Origin: JAEUMG01 sp046349315
Lineage (GTDB): Bacteria > Pseudomonadota > Alphaproteobacteria > Rhizobiales > Aestuariivirgaceae
Length of the DNA stretch: 22,736 bases
Direction: 5' to 3'
NCBI GenBank assembly: GCA_046349315.1
Contig: JAXMCQ010000037.1
Coordinates: 1 to 22,736 of the forward strand
The position numbers were made by a program, and so were the translations under genes. Below the pieces are notes generated by a model. That model searched no databases. It had not been told where the DNA came from and saw only the letters and a list, made by a program, of their open reading frames with translations. Below, piece after piece: positions 13,113-21,880 of this stretch (position 1 is the stretch's first letter; each line of letters opens with the position of its first letter).

Positions 13113-14703
13113 GGCGTTCCAGCACGTCCGGCGTATCGATATCGGTGAGGACCGCCTCGTCGGCGACGGGAATTTCGACGAGTTGGTCGCTGTGAAGATC
13201 GAGTAGGCTGCGTGCTCCACGATCACCGGTCAACGCGCCCATCTCGGTAAAGAATTCCCTGCCCCACAGCACCGGATTCCCGAGCTTGCCATCATAGGTC
13301 GGCGCGCAAATGAGCCGGCCTTCGGTCGGATTAAAGGCCGCGATCAATCGATCGATCACCGAAGGCTCGACGAGCGGCATGTCGCCAAGGCACACGACGG
13401 CGCCCGCAACATCTGGAGGCAGCGCGGCAATCCCCGTTCGTAATGAGGTCGAAAGCCCTTGCGCATAATCAGGGTTGTCGGCGGTCGCGATATCGAGGCC
13501 GTCAAGCGCGGCGCGCACTTCGTTCGCCTGGTTTCCGGTGACGACCAGTACGGGACTTGCGGTCGATTTGAGAATGGTCTCGACCGTCATCCGGACGAGA
13601 GGCTTGCCGCGGAAATCCGCAAGCATCTTATTTCGCCCCATGCGGGTTGATTTGCCAGCGGCGAGAACGATGGCCGCGATAATGGGAGCCTTCTGGGCTT
13701 CGGCATCTTCCCGGGGCGCGGGCCGGCTGGGAATTTCCTTGAGGAGCCCCCCTGCGCCCATATCCATGATGTCCTGGGCGGTCACATGAAGCCCAGCCAT
13801 CACGCGTTCCAGGACCCAGTCGAAGCCATTCACCTTGGGCGAACGTGCGCAGGACGGAACGCCGATCGTGGAAACGCCTTCCAAACGGCCGAGCATCAAT
13901 AGATTACCGGGATCGACCGGCATGCCGAGATGGATAACTTCACCGCCCGCCGCGATAAGCCCTTGCGGGATGACGTCGCCGCGATCCACGATCGCTGAGG
14001 AGCCGAAGATGAGAATCGGATTGAGGCGCTTAGCATGAAGCCTGGCGACAGCGTCCTTGATCGGCTCAACCGCATGATCGCAAACGACCACTTCGTCGAC
14101 GCTTCCCCCCAGCGCACTGATCCGTGCACGGATCGATGCTTCCGACTTGGCGATGATCGACGGCTTTGTCTGCGGCAGGCGCGTGATGACGAGCCCGGCA
14201 TGGCGCGGGCGGAAGGCTTCGACGCGAACGAGAGGCTCATCGCCGACAATGGCCAGTGCACGCGTCAAGATCGGCCTCGGCACCGCAAAAGGAATGATCT
14301 TGACGGTCGCCACCATTTGACGCGCCTCGACCCGCTCATGATTGGCCGCGGTGGCGAGCGTCAGGCTTTCATGCAGGCGGTTAAGCTCGCGAACGCGGTC
14401 GAAATCAATGACAACGAGACCGGCCGCCTGAGCATGAAGATTGGCACGGCCGGTAAAGGGCTCCTGCGCCTTTGTCCCGACGCCCGCAATGGCGCGCGCA
14501 ACAGCCCCAGCGGCCTCGTCTTCGACGACATCGTCAGGCTCAAGGCGCGCGGCATAGACTGTGTCTACACCGGCGTCGCGCAGGAGTTTAATGTCCGCAG
14601 CGCTAAGAACGCGCCCCTTCTTGAACAGGCCCGCAGCATGGCGGGCGCCATGCGCGAGGATCGCGCCCGTTGCGTCATCCAGTGCCACCCGCCCGAACTT
14701 CAC
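13099..14703 (-). CDS. Molybdopterin-binding / MocA-type nucleotidyltransferase fusion
   Basis: 534 residues, two domains. Residues 1 to about 330 resemble MoeA/MoCF molybdopterin-binding proteins (GRVALDDATGAILAHG, then VGDEPLVRVEAF, then LIFGSSAIVDRGDVIP). From 340 onward it is a MobA/MocA-type nucleotidyltransferase with LAAGKSTRMG (347-356), CLGDMPLV (438-445), GNPVLW (475-480) and DIDTPDV (521-527). MocA adds CMP to molybdopterin to form the cytidine dinucleotide used by xanthine oxidase-family enzymes, which fits this operon exactly. The fusion would join metal insertion and nucleotide addition in one chain. It is the last gene of the cox operon and starts 1 bp after the coxI stop, and it overlaps radC by 14 bp at its end. 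Confidence 0.87.
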   Translation of the reverse strand: MKFGRVALDDATGAILAHGARHAAGLFKKGRVLSAADIKLLRDAGVDTVYAARLEPDDVVEDEAAGAVARAIAGVGTKAQEPFTGRANLHAQAAGLVVIDFDRVRELNRLHESLTLATAANHERVEARQMVATVKIIPFAVPRPILTRALAIVGDEPLVRVEAFRPRHAGLVITRLPQTKPSIIAKSEASIRARISALGGSVDEVVVCDHAVEPIKDAVARLHAKRLNPILIFGSSAIVDRGDVIPQGLIAAGGEVIHLGMPVDPGNLLMLGRLEGVSTIGVPSCARSPKVNGFDWVLERVMAGLHVTAQDIMDMGAGGLLKEIPSRPAPREDAEAQKAPIIAAIVLAAGKSTRMGRNKMLADFRGKPLVRMTVETILKSTASPVLVVTGNQANEVRAALDGLDIATADNPDYAQGLSTSLRTGIAALPPDVAGAVVCLGDMPLVEPSVIDRLIAAFNPTEGRLICAPTYDGKLGNPVLWGREFFTEMGALTGDRGARSLLDLHSDQLVEIPVADEAVLTDIDTPDVLERLRSA

Positions 14704-14704
14704 G

Positions 14705-15385
14705 TCATTCCCCGAGCCGCAGTACGCGGGTCATTTCCGCCATGATTGAAATGGCGATTTCGGGTGCCCCTTTGGCGCCGATATCGATACCGATTGGCCC
14801 GTGAATGCGCGCCAAATCGGCAGGGCTAACTCCATGGCTGGATAACCTCTCGCGCCGCGAGGCCTGCGTCTTCTTCGATCCGAGCGCGCCAATGTAGAAG
14901 ACATCCGAGCGCAAGGCAGCAGTCAATGCCGGATCGTCGATCTTGGGATCATGAGTCAGCGCAATCATCGCCGTCCTGGCATCAAGGCCGATGCGCGGCA
15001 GAATCTCGTCGGGCCACTCGGGATGAAGGTCGATATCGGGAAAGCGCGCGCCGGTAGCGAAGGCGCCGCGCGGATCGATGACGGTCACCGCATAGCCCGT
15101 TCCGCGCGCGATCGGGATCACGGCTTGCGCAATATGGACCGCGCCGATGATAATGAGCCGCAGCGCTGGATTGTGAATCTGAACAAAGTATTCTCGCTCT
15201 TCGACCCTTTGCACGCCCGATTGGTCGAACCGGAACCCTTGATCGAGCACCGCCGCCAAGGAGTCGTCCGCCGCCTTCTCGCGCGGCACAAGACGCTGCT
15301 CGCCGGTCGCCAGTTCCGTGACTAACGCGACGGCGCGGCGCTTCGCCTGCGCGGCGAGAAGCTCATCGAGCAGTGCTTGCTTCAT
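14705..15385 (-). CDS. coxI: CoxI / XdhC C-terminal family maturation factor
   Basis: 226 residues of the XdhC/CoxI type. A Rossmann fold starts LRLIIIGAVHIAQAVIPIA (76-94) and TVIDPR (101-106). The family signatures GALGSKKTQASRRERL (166-181) and IHGPIGIDIGAKGAPEIA (194-211) are intact. XdhC proteins bind the molybdenum cofactor and promote insertion of the terminal sulfur before handing it to the hydroxylase. The second glycine of the loop is Val (GAVH rather than GAGH), which is common in the CoxI branch. ATGA: its ATG overlaps the coxF stop by 4 bp, and the MocA fusion begins 1 bp after its end. Cofactor sulfuration for CoxL is the most likely role. Confidence 0.87.
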   Translation of the reverse strand: MKQALLDELLAAQAKRRAVALVTELATGEQRLVPREKAADDSLAAVLDQGFRFDQSGVQRVEEREYFVQIHNPALRLIIIGAVHIAQAVIPIARGTGYAVTVIDPRGAFATGARFPDIDLHPEWPDEILPRIGLDARTAMIALTHDPKIDDPALTAALRSDVFYIGALGSKKTQASRRERLSSHGVSPADLARIHGPIGIDIGAKGAPEIAISIMAEMTRVLRLGE

Positions 15386-15708
15386 GGCACCATAGGCTCG
15401 ACGTAAATCCGGATCTTGCCGCCGCAGGCGAGGCCGACCTGCCAGGCCGTCTCATCGGCAACGCCGAATGCCAGAACCTTGGGCTTGCCGGACGCAATCG
15501 CATCGATCGCTTCGGTCACGACTGCCCCTTCGACGCAGCCGCCGGATACCGAGCCGATGAAGTTGCCTTCCTCGTCGATAACCAACTGGCTGCCGACCGG
15601 CTGCGGTGCCGAGCCCCAGGTCTCGATGACTGTCGCGAGGGCCAATTTCCGGCCTTCGCCCAGCCAGTCATTCGCTTGCTCCAGAATCGTGGCGGCGGGA
15701 TCTGCCAT
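15382..15708 (-). CDS. coxF: CoxF / XdhC-CoxI N-terminal domain protein
   Basis: 108 residues, a stand-alone version of the XdhC-CoxI N-terminal domain. ALATVIETWGSAPQPVGSQL (23-42), SVSGGCVEGAV (53-63) and ACGGKIRIYVEP (94-105) are the conserved blocks; the SGGCVE and ACGG cysteines probably hold the cofactor or its sulfur. In many genomes this is fused to the domain encoded by the next gene. Here they are split but overlap by 4 bp (ATGA), so the two proteins are surely made together and likely form one complex. The start is ATG 15708 with GAGGAG eight bases upstream; the longer frame into coxE is a shadow. It follows coxE by 10 bp. Confidence 0.86.
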   Translation of the reverse strand: MADPAATILEQANDWLGEGRKLALATVIETWGSAPQPVGSQLVIDEEGNFIGSVSGGCVEGAVVTEAIDAIASGKPKVLAFGVADETAWQVGLACGGKIRIYVEPMVP

Positions 15709-15718
15709 GTCCGTCTCC

Positions 15719-16963
15719 TCAAGCTTGACGCGCGAGGCGCATCCAATGGGCCGGATCATGCGCCTCGCTCTTCGGCCCCGCAAGCGCACGCGCGAGGTCG
15801 CTCAGGCTGTCCAGCGAGTGCACCGGCCGGAACTCGTCGACATAGGGCATGATCGCCTTGATGCCGGCCGCCCGCGGCTCGAAGCCCTGGTAGCGTAGAA
15901 GCGGGTTCAGCCAGATGATCCGGCGCGCGGAGAGCCGCAATCGTTTCATTTCGGCAGCGAGCAGGCCCGTATCGTCCCGGTCGAGGCCGTCAGTCATGAG
16001 CAGCAGATGCGCGCCCTGGGTCAGGACCCGGCGCGTCCAGCGATAGTTGAACTCGTGCAGTGCCGCACCAATCCGCGTTCCTCCGGCCCAGTCCTTCACC
16101 GCGCCGGCGACTTTGCTCATTGCCTCGTCGACGTCGCTGCGGGCGAGTTCTCGCGTCACATTGGTCAGTCGCGTCCCGAAGAGAAAGACCTGCACGCGCT
16201 CGCGATCATTGATCAGCGCGTGCAGGAAATGCAGGAACATACGGCTGTAATTCGAGCATGATCCCGATATGTCGCACAACACCACCAGTGGTGGCTCGCG
16301 CCACTTCCGCTCGCGCCTTTCAAGCGTAATCATGTGGCCACCGGCTCGTAGTGAGCCTTTCAATGTGCGTCTCAGATCGATCCGGTCGCCATGAACAGCC
16401 GCACGGAAGCGGCGTGTCGGAACCTCGATCCGATGGATGCGCATTGCAGACAGCGCCCGGCGCGCCTCTGCCTGTTCCGTCAATGTCATCTGCTCGAAAT
16501 CTTTGCTGCGCAACACTTCGTCCGCCGACGCGGTAAAAGTCGCTTCGAGTTCAATCGAGCCGGGCTTTTCCTCGCGCTGGCTCTGCGTTTCGACCTTGTC
16601 GAACATGGCTTCGGCGAGTCGCCGGAAACCTGCCTTCTTGGCGCGCTCGTCGGCCGGGCGCGTGATCTGATGAAACAGCAACTGCATGAGCTGTTCGAGC
16701 ATCTTCGGTTTCTTCCAGAAGACATGAAAAGCCTGATCGAACAACTCCTTCTGGTCGCGGCGCTTAACGAACACGGCATGCAGTGTCCAGTAAAAGTCCT
16801 CGCGCGATCGCAATGTGCCGGCCATGGCGGCGTCGAGCGCGTCGATCACATGGCCGGGGCCGACCGGCAGACCTGCCTCTCGCAAGACCCGCGCGAAATG
16901 CATGATATTGGCCGCGAGCTTTCCTCGCGACGAGAGGTCGTTCTGATTGGCGGCCGGGATCAT
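15719..16963 (-). CDS. coxE: CoxE-like VWA-domain protein
   Basis: 414 residues. Residues 1 to about 215 are the alpha-helical CoxE N-domain (FARVLREAGLPVG, FYWTLHAVFVKRRDQ), and 225-400 a von Willebrand A domain with the MIDAS metal site intact: D231-x-S233-x-S235 (CDISGSCSNYSR), T296 (GGTRIG) and D325 (LLMTDGLD). CoxE works with the CoxD ATPase to build the [CuSMoO2] or related centre of CO dehydrogenase, and similar MoxR/VWA pairs act as chaperones for metal-enzyme assembly. Its ATG overlaps the coxD stop by 4 bp. The N-terminus is soluble with no signal peptide. In a form II operon the pair is retained although the copper-binding cysteine loop of CoxL is absent, which is worth noting. Confidence 0.9.
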   Translation of the reverse strand: MIPAANQNDLSSRGKLAANIMHFARVLREAGLPVGPGHVIDALDAAMAGTLRSREDFYWTLHAVFVKRRDQKELFDQAFHVFWKKPKMLEQLMQLLFHQITRPADERAKKAGFRRLAEAMFDKVETQSQREEKPGSIELEATFTASADEVLRSKDFEQMTLTEQAEARRALSAMRIHRIEVPTRRFRAAVHGDRIDLRRTLKGSLRAGGHMITLERRERKWREPPLVVLCDISGSCSNYSRMFLHFLHALINDRERVQVFLFGTRLTNVTRELARSDVDEAMSKVAGAVKDWAGGTRIGAALHEFNYRWTRRVLTQGAHLLLMTDGLDRDDTGLLAAEMKRLRLSARRIIWLNPLLRYQGFEPRAAGIKAIMPYVDEFRPVHSLDSLSDLARALAGPKSEAHDPAHWMRLARQA

Positions 16964-17880
16964 GTGTGCGCGGTGGCGCGGATTTCGGCCTTGATCTGGT
17001 CGAGAATACGCTTCGCCTCCGAGCCTTCCATGCGCACGATGTCGTCCTGATACTTGAGCAATACGCCCAACGTATCGTTCACCGTCTGTGGATCGAGCGA
17101 CACGGAATCGAGTTCATGGAGGGCAGAGACCCAATCGAGCGTCTCGGCAACGCCCGGCGACTTGTAGAGATCGCCGCCACGCAAGGATTGGACGAAGGCG
17201 ACGACTTCGCGTGCGAGCGTCGGCGAGGCCTGAGGCCTCTTGGCCTTGATGATCGCAAGCTCGCGATCCGCATCGGGGTAGCCGACCCAGTGGTAGAGAC
17301 AGCGGCGCTTCAGGGCATCATGCACCTCACGCGTGCGGTTTGACGTAATGACGACGATTGGCGGCTCCTCCGCCTTGATTGTGCCGAGTTCCGGTATGGT
17401 GATCTGGAAGTCGGAGAGGACTTCAAGTAGAAAAGCCTCGAAGGCCTCATCGGTGCGGTCGATCTCGTCGATAAGTAAGACTGGCGCCGCGCCAGTTGGC
17501 GCTTCGAGGGCCTGCAGGAGCGGGCGTTTCACCAGGAAGCGTTCGGAGAAGACATCGCTGCCCAACCGCTCTCGATCGAGTTCGCCGGAAGCCTCCGCAA
17601 CGCGAATCTCGATCATCTGGGCCGAGTAATTCCACTCATAGACGGCCGAGTTGATATCGAGACCCTCATAGCACTGAAGCCTGATCAGCCGCCGGCCGAG
17701 GCCTTCGGCGACGACCTTGGCAATCTCGGTCTTGCCGACCCCGGCCTCACCCTCAAGAAACAAAGGTCGCCCCATGCGCAAGGCAAGGAACGCGACAGTG
17801 GCAAGATCGCGCCCCGCGACGTAGTTTTGCGATGCCAGAAGTGCGAGCGTCTCGTCGATCGAGGTGGGAAGCCTACTCAC
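16960..17880 (-). CDS. coxD: CoxD, MoxR-family AAA+ ATPase
   Basis: 306 residues of the MoxR type. Walker A is GEAGVGKT (44-51), Walker B LLIDEID (135-141), and sensor 1 lies in VITSNRTREVHDALKRRC. The start is GTG 17880 with GGAG ten bases upstream. CoxD of Afipia carboxidovorans uses ATP to unfold or remodel apo-CoxL so that sulfur and copper can be added. Here the same job on the form II enzyme is inferred. It is the first gene of the accessory block coxDEF-I, separated from coxM by 76 bp holding a strong hairpin, and overlaps coxE by 4 bp. The family call is firm. Confidence 0.92.
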   Translation of the reverse strand: MSRLPTSIDETLALLASQNYVAGRDLATVAFLALRMGRPLFLEGEAGVGKTEIAKVVAEGLGRRLIRLQCYEGLDINSAVYEWNYSAQMIEIRVAEASGELDRERLGSDVFSERFLVKRPLLQALEAPTGAAPVLLIDEIDRTDEAFEAFLLEVLSDFQITIPELGTIKAEEPPIVVITSNRTREVHDALKRRCLYHWVGYPDADRELAIIKAKRPQASPTLAREVVAFVQSLRGGDLYKSPGVAETLDWVSALHELDSVSLDPQTVNDTLGVLLKYQDDIVRMEGSEAKRILDQIKAEIRATAHT

Positions 17881-17900
17881 CAGAAACTATCTCCGACAGC

Positions 17901-17933
17901 AAAACGGCCCGCGAGCCAAAAACCCGCGGGCCG
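17901..17933 (-). terminator. Strong hairpin between coxM and coxD
   Basis: CGGCCCGCG (17905-17913) pairs perfectly with CGCGGGCCG (17925-17933) around an 11-base loop. On the minus strand the stem is followed by TTTT and begins 23 bp past the coxM stop. It could partly stop transcription, or protect the upstream coxSLM transcript from decay, so that structural subunits are made in excess of the accessory proteins. Confidence 0.6.
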
Positions 17934-17956
17934 AGATCAAGGCGTGATTAAAAGCG

Positions 17957-18751
17957 TCACTTGGCCTGTTCAACCGCGCGCCGCGCCATGACGTTGACGA
18001 GATGCGCCCGATAAGCCGACGAGGCATGGATGTCGCTGTTGAGGTCACCGTCCTTGACCTTGACACCCGAAATCGCGTCGGCGGTGAAGCTCTTCTCCAG
18101 CGCCTTCTCCATTTCGGGCACGCGAAACACGCTCGGCCCGGCACCGGTCACGGCAACACGCACGCTGCCGTCGGCGAGTTCGGCAACAAACACCCCGACC
18201 ATTGCATACAGCGACGCGGGGTTCGGGAATTTCATGTAAGCCGAGCGCTTCGGAACCGGGAACTCGACGGCCGTGATGATTTCGTCGGGCTTGAGCGCCG
18301 TCTCGAACATGCCGGTGAAGAACTTGTCGCCGGCAATCTTACGCTGGTCGGTGTGAACAGTCGCGCCGAGCCCGACGACCGCCGACGGGTAATCTGCTGC
18401 CGGGTCGGCATTGGCGATTGATCCGCCGATCGTGCCGCGATTGCGGACATGCGGATCGCCGATGCCGCCGGCAAGCTTCGATAGCCCCGGGATCGCCTTC
18501 TTGAGCCCAGCGTCTGCGGCAACCGCCGCATGCGTCGTGCCGGCCTTGACCGTCACAGCATTGCCTGCCACCGCGACCCCTGCATGCTTGAGGCCGCCCA
18601 GATCGATGATATCGGACGGCGAAGCCAAGCCATGCTTGATCGCCGGAAGCAAGGTCATGCCGCCCGACATGAACTTTCCATCCTTGGCGCCCTTCATCAG
18701 CTTGGCCGCGTCGGTTGCGCGATGCGGACGATGATAGGTGAAGTTTTCCAT
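17957..18751 (-). CDS. coxM: CoxM-type FAD-binding subunit
   Basis: 264 residues, the medium subunit of the xanthine oxidase/CO dehydrogenase family. The FAD site has two motifs. The second, TIGGSIANADPAAD (107-120), is intact, whereas the first, normally AGGHS, is SGGMT (29-33). Residues 5-180 are the FAD_binding_5 domain and about 155-260 the C-terminal CO_deh_flav_C domain. It passes electrons from the iron-sulfur subunit to quinone or another acceptor. GAGGAG lies eight bases before the ATG. The order S-L-M matches form II operons rather than the M-S-L of form I. It is 21 bp behind coxL and 76 bp before coxD. Confidence 0.92.
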   Translation of the reverse strand: MENFTYHRPHRATDAAKLMKGAKDGKFMSGGMTLLPAIKHGLASPSDIIDLGGLKHAGVAVAGNAVTVKAGTTHAAVAADAGLKKAIPGLSKLAGGIGDPHVRNRGTIGGSIANADPAADYPSAVVGLGATVHTDQRKIAGDKFFTGMFETALKPDEIITAVEFPVPKRSAYMKFPNPASLYAMVGVFVAELADGSVRVAVTGAGPSVFRVPEMEKALEKSFTADAISGVKVKDGDLNSDIHASSAYRAHLVNVMARRAVEQAK

Positions 18752-18772
18752 GATTGATCTCCTCCCCCAGCC

Positions 18773-21136
18773 TTACTCAGCCGCCTTCTTCATGGGTTGC
18801 AGCGCATTCCAAACGACCTGCGCGGTCGCCGGCATTGGCAGATCCTTGGCACCGATAGCATCAGTGATCGCGTTCATCACCGCCGCAGGGGCTGCGATCG
18901 CGCCAGCCTCACCGCAGCCTTTCATGCCCAAAGGATTGGACGGGCACTTGGTCTCGGTGAAGGCAAGCTTGAAGGACGGAACATCCGCAGCGCGCGGCAT
19001 GCAGTAGTCCATGTAGGAACCGGTCAGCAATTGACCTGAGCCGCTGTCATAGACGCAGCCTTCGGTCAGCGCCTGGCCGACACCCTGGACGATGCCGCCG
19101 TGAACCTGGCCCTCGACGATCATTGGATTGATGACCGAGCCGAAGTCGTCGACCGCGACCCAATTGGCAATCTGCGTCACGCCGGTATCGGGATCGATCT
19201 CGACCTCGCAAATATGACAGCCAGCCGGGAATGTGAAGTTGCTCGGATCGTGGAATGAAGTCTCTTTCAGACCCGGCTCGATTTCGGAGGTCGGGAACTT
19301 GTGTGCCACATAGGCTGCAAGCGCGACTTCGCCGAAGGCCATCTTCTTGTCGGTGCCCTTCACGCTGAAGGAGCCATCCTTGAATTCGACGTCACCTTCG
19401 GCGGCTTCCATAACATGCGCGGCAACCTTCTTTGCCTTGGCTTCGATCTTGTCGAGCGCCTTGGCGATGGCCGTCATGCCGACCGCGCCGGAGCGCGAGC
19501 CATAGGTCCCCATGCCGAACTGCACCTTGTCGGTGTCGCCATGGACGATCGATACATTGTCTATCGACACGCCGAGCCGGTCGGACACCAATTGCGCGAA
19601 GGTCGTTTCATGACCCTGGCCATGGCTATGCGAGCCGGTCAGGACCTCAACGGTACCGACAGGATTGACGCGGACCTCCGCGGATTCCCAAAGGCCGACA
19701 CCGGCGCCGAGCGAACCGACGGCCGCCGACGGCGCGATGCCGCAGGCTTCGATATAATTCGAGAAACCAATGCCGCGAATCTTGCCGCGCTTGGCTGCCT
19801 CGGCCTTGCGAGCCGGGAAGCCCTTATAGTCCGCGATCTCGAGTGCTTTGGTCAGCGAGGCATTATAGTCGCCCGCGTCATAGCACATGATAACCGGCGT
19901 CTGATGCGGGAACGAGGTGACGAAGTTGCGCCGACGGAACTCCGCCGGATCAATCTTCATCTCGCGCGCCGCCGTCTCGACGATGCGTTCCACTACATAG
20001 GTCGCTTCAGGGCGCCCGGCACCGCGATAGGCATCGACGGGCGCGGTGTTCGTATAGACCGCGTCCACCTCGGCATAGATCGAGGGGATGTTGTACTGGC
20101 CTGAAAGCAGCGTCGCATAAAGATAGGTCGGCACGCACGACGCAAAGGTCGAGAGATAGGCCCCCATCGAAGCGATGGTGTTGACCTTCATCGCCAGGAT
20201 CTTGCCTTCCTTGCCCATCGCAAGCTCGGCGTGCGTGACATGGTCACGTCCATGCGCGTCGGCCAAGAAGCTTTCAGTCCGCTCGGCCGTCCACTTCACC
20301 GGCCGTCCGCCGACCCGCTTTGAGGCCCAGAGGCAGACGACCTCTTCAGCATAGATGAAGATTTTGGAACCGAAGCCGCCGCCAACATCCGGAGCAATCA
20401 CGCGCAATTTGTGCTCGGGCGCGAGGCCATGGAACGCCGAAATCACCAGTCGCGCCACGTGCGGGTTCTGGCTTGTCGTGTAGAGCGTATAGTGATCATC
20501 GCCCGTGTCATAGGAGCCGATCGCAGCGCGGGGCTCCATGGCATTCGGGATCAGGCGGTTATTGACGATGTCGAGCTTGGTGACATGCGCCGCCTTCTTG
20601 AAGGCCGCGGCAGTCGCCGCTTCATCGCCAAGCGACCAGTTAAACACACGATTGTCGGACGCGACCTCGTGAACCTGCGCTTTGGCTGTCTTCGCCTTGG
20701 CGGCGTCGACATTATGCGGAAGCACGCCATAATTGACATCGACCAATGCGGCCGCAGCCTTCGCCTGCTCCTTCGTTTCGGCGACTACGACGGCGACATG
20801 ATCGCCGACATAGCGCACCTTACCCACGGCGAGGATCGGATGCGGACCAGCCTTCATCGGCGATCCGTCCTTGGAATGGATCATCCAGCCGCAAATCAAC
20901 CCGCCGATCTTGTCCTCGGCAACATCTTCACCCTTGAACACGCCCAGTACGCCCGGCGCCTTGGCGGCCTTGGATGTATTGATCGACTTGATGTCCGCAT
21001 GGGCATGCGGGCTGCGGACAAAATAGGCGTAAGCCTGGTCTTTGAGATTGATGTCGTCGGTATACCGGCCCTTGCCGGTAATGAAGCGGTGGTCTTCCTT
21101 GCGCTTAACTCGCGCGCCGATGCCGGTCTCGCTCAT
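18773..21136 (-). CDS. coxL: CoxL, form II (CO-dehydrogenase-like) molybdenum subunit
   Basis: 787 residues, the large molybdopterin-cytosine-dinucleotide subunit. Start RVKRKEDHRFITGKGRY is typical of the family. The active-site loop is AYRGAGR (369-375), not the AYRCSFR of form I; the form I cysteine that holds copper is absent. The catalytic glutamate is kept (E743 in KGCGEAGA), as are VIAPDVGGGFGSK and SHSHGQGHET for cofactor contact. Form II proteins have been reported to oxidise CO slowly or not at all, and several have other aldehyde or heterocycle substrates, so the reaction here is unknown. GGGAGAGAGA precedes the ATG. Neighbours S and M complete the enzyme. The call form II is firm, the substrate is not. 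Confidence 0.93.
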   Translation of the reverse strand: MSETGIGARVKRKEDHRFITGKGRYTDDINLKDQAYAYFVRSPHAHADIKSINTSKAAKAPGVLGVFKGEDVAEDKIGGLICGWMIHSKDGSPMKAGPHPILAVGKVRYVGDHVAVVVAETKEQAKAAAALVDVNYGVLPHNVDAAKAKTAKAQVHEVASDNRVFNWSLGDEAATAAAFKKAAHVTKLDIVNNRLIPNAMEPRAAIGSYDTGDDHYTLYTTSQNPHVARLVISAFHGLAPEHKLRVIAPDVGGGFGSKIFIYAEEVVCLWASKRVGGRPVKWTAERTESFLADAHGRDHVTHAELAMGKEGKILAMKVNTIASMGAYLSTFASCVPTYLYATLLSGQYNIPSIYAEVDAVYTNTAPVDAYRGAGRPEATYVVERIVETAAREMKIDPAEFRRRNFVTSFPHQTPVIMCYDAGDYNASLTKALEIADYKGFPARKAEAAKRGKIRGIGFSNYIEACGIAPSAAVGSLGAGVGLWESAEVRVNPVGTVEVLTGSHSHGQGHETTFAQLVSDRLGVSIDNVSIVHGDTDKVQFGMGTYGSRSGAVGMTAIAKALDKIEAKAKKVAAHVMEAAEGDVEFKDGSFSVKGTDKKMAFGEVALAAYVAHKFPTSEIEPGLKETSFHDPSNFTFPAGCHICEVEIDPDTGVTQIANWVAVDDFGSVINPMIVEGQVHGGIVQGVGQALTEGCVYDSGSGQLLTGSYMDYCMPRAADVPSFKLAFTETKCPSNPLGMKGCGEAGAIAAPAAVMNAITDAIGAKDLPMPATAQVVWNALQPMKKAAE

Positions 21137-21175
21137 GTGATCTCTCTCCCGTTTCTGTGCTGGACTGGCGCGCAG

Positions 21176-21640
<465 letters not shown>

Positions 21641-21656
21641 ACGACGTATCCTCCCA

Positions 21657-21717
21657 AGTTGCCGCGTTGTGCGGAACGCTTTCGGAGCCTCTCGGCGCGC
21701 GGAAGGCGCCGGCAACT
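21657..21717 (-). promoter_or_regulatory. Inverted repeat in the coxS leader
   Basis: AGTTGCCG (21657-21664) is the exact reverse complement of CGGCAACT (21710-21717), 45 bp apart, with other short GC stems in between. On the coxS transcript the 3' arm ends two bases before the GGGAGGA ribosome site. It could be a folded leader that modulates translation; chance is possible given the base composition. Confidence 0.3.
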
Positions 21718-21880
21718 CCCTGTCTTTGCCGCATGCATCCTTGCGCGGCTCCAATTGGTAGGTCAAGGACCACCCACGGAATTTTATCATTTGCCGCCGA
21801 CTGCCTTCTCGGCAGCATAAATCAACCACAACCTGTGCTATTGCTCGATCATGTGTCGGCAGCCGCGAGGAGAAACGCCA

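Noticed and set aside
13459..14745. Plus-strand frames opposite the MocA fusion, up to 236 codons
   Set aside because: The minus-strand frame holds all nucleotidyltransferase motifs; these are shadows.
15373..17050. Plus-strand frames opposite coxE, coxF and coxD
   Set aside because: Shadows of the overlapping accessory genes, which have intact MIDAS and Walker motifs.
18773..21136. Proven aerobic CO dehydrogenase (form I)
   Set aside because: The loop is AYRGAGR, not AYRCSFR, so true CO oxidation should not be assumed.
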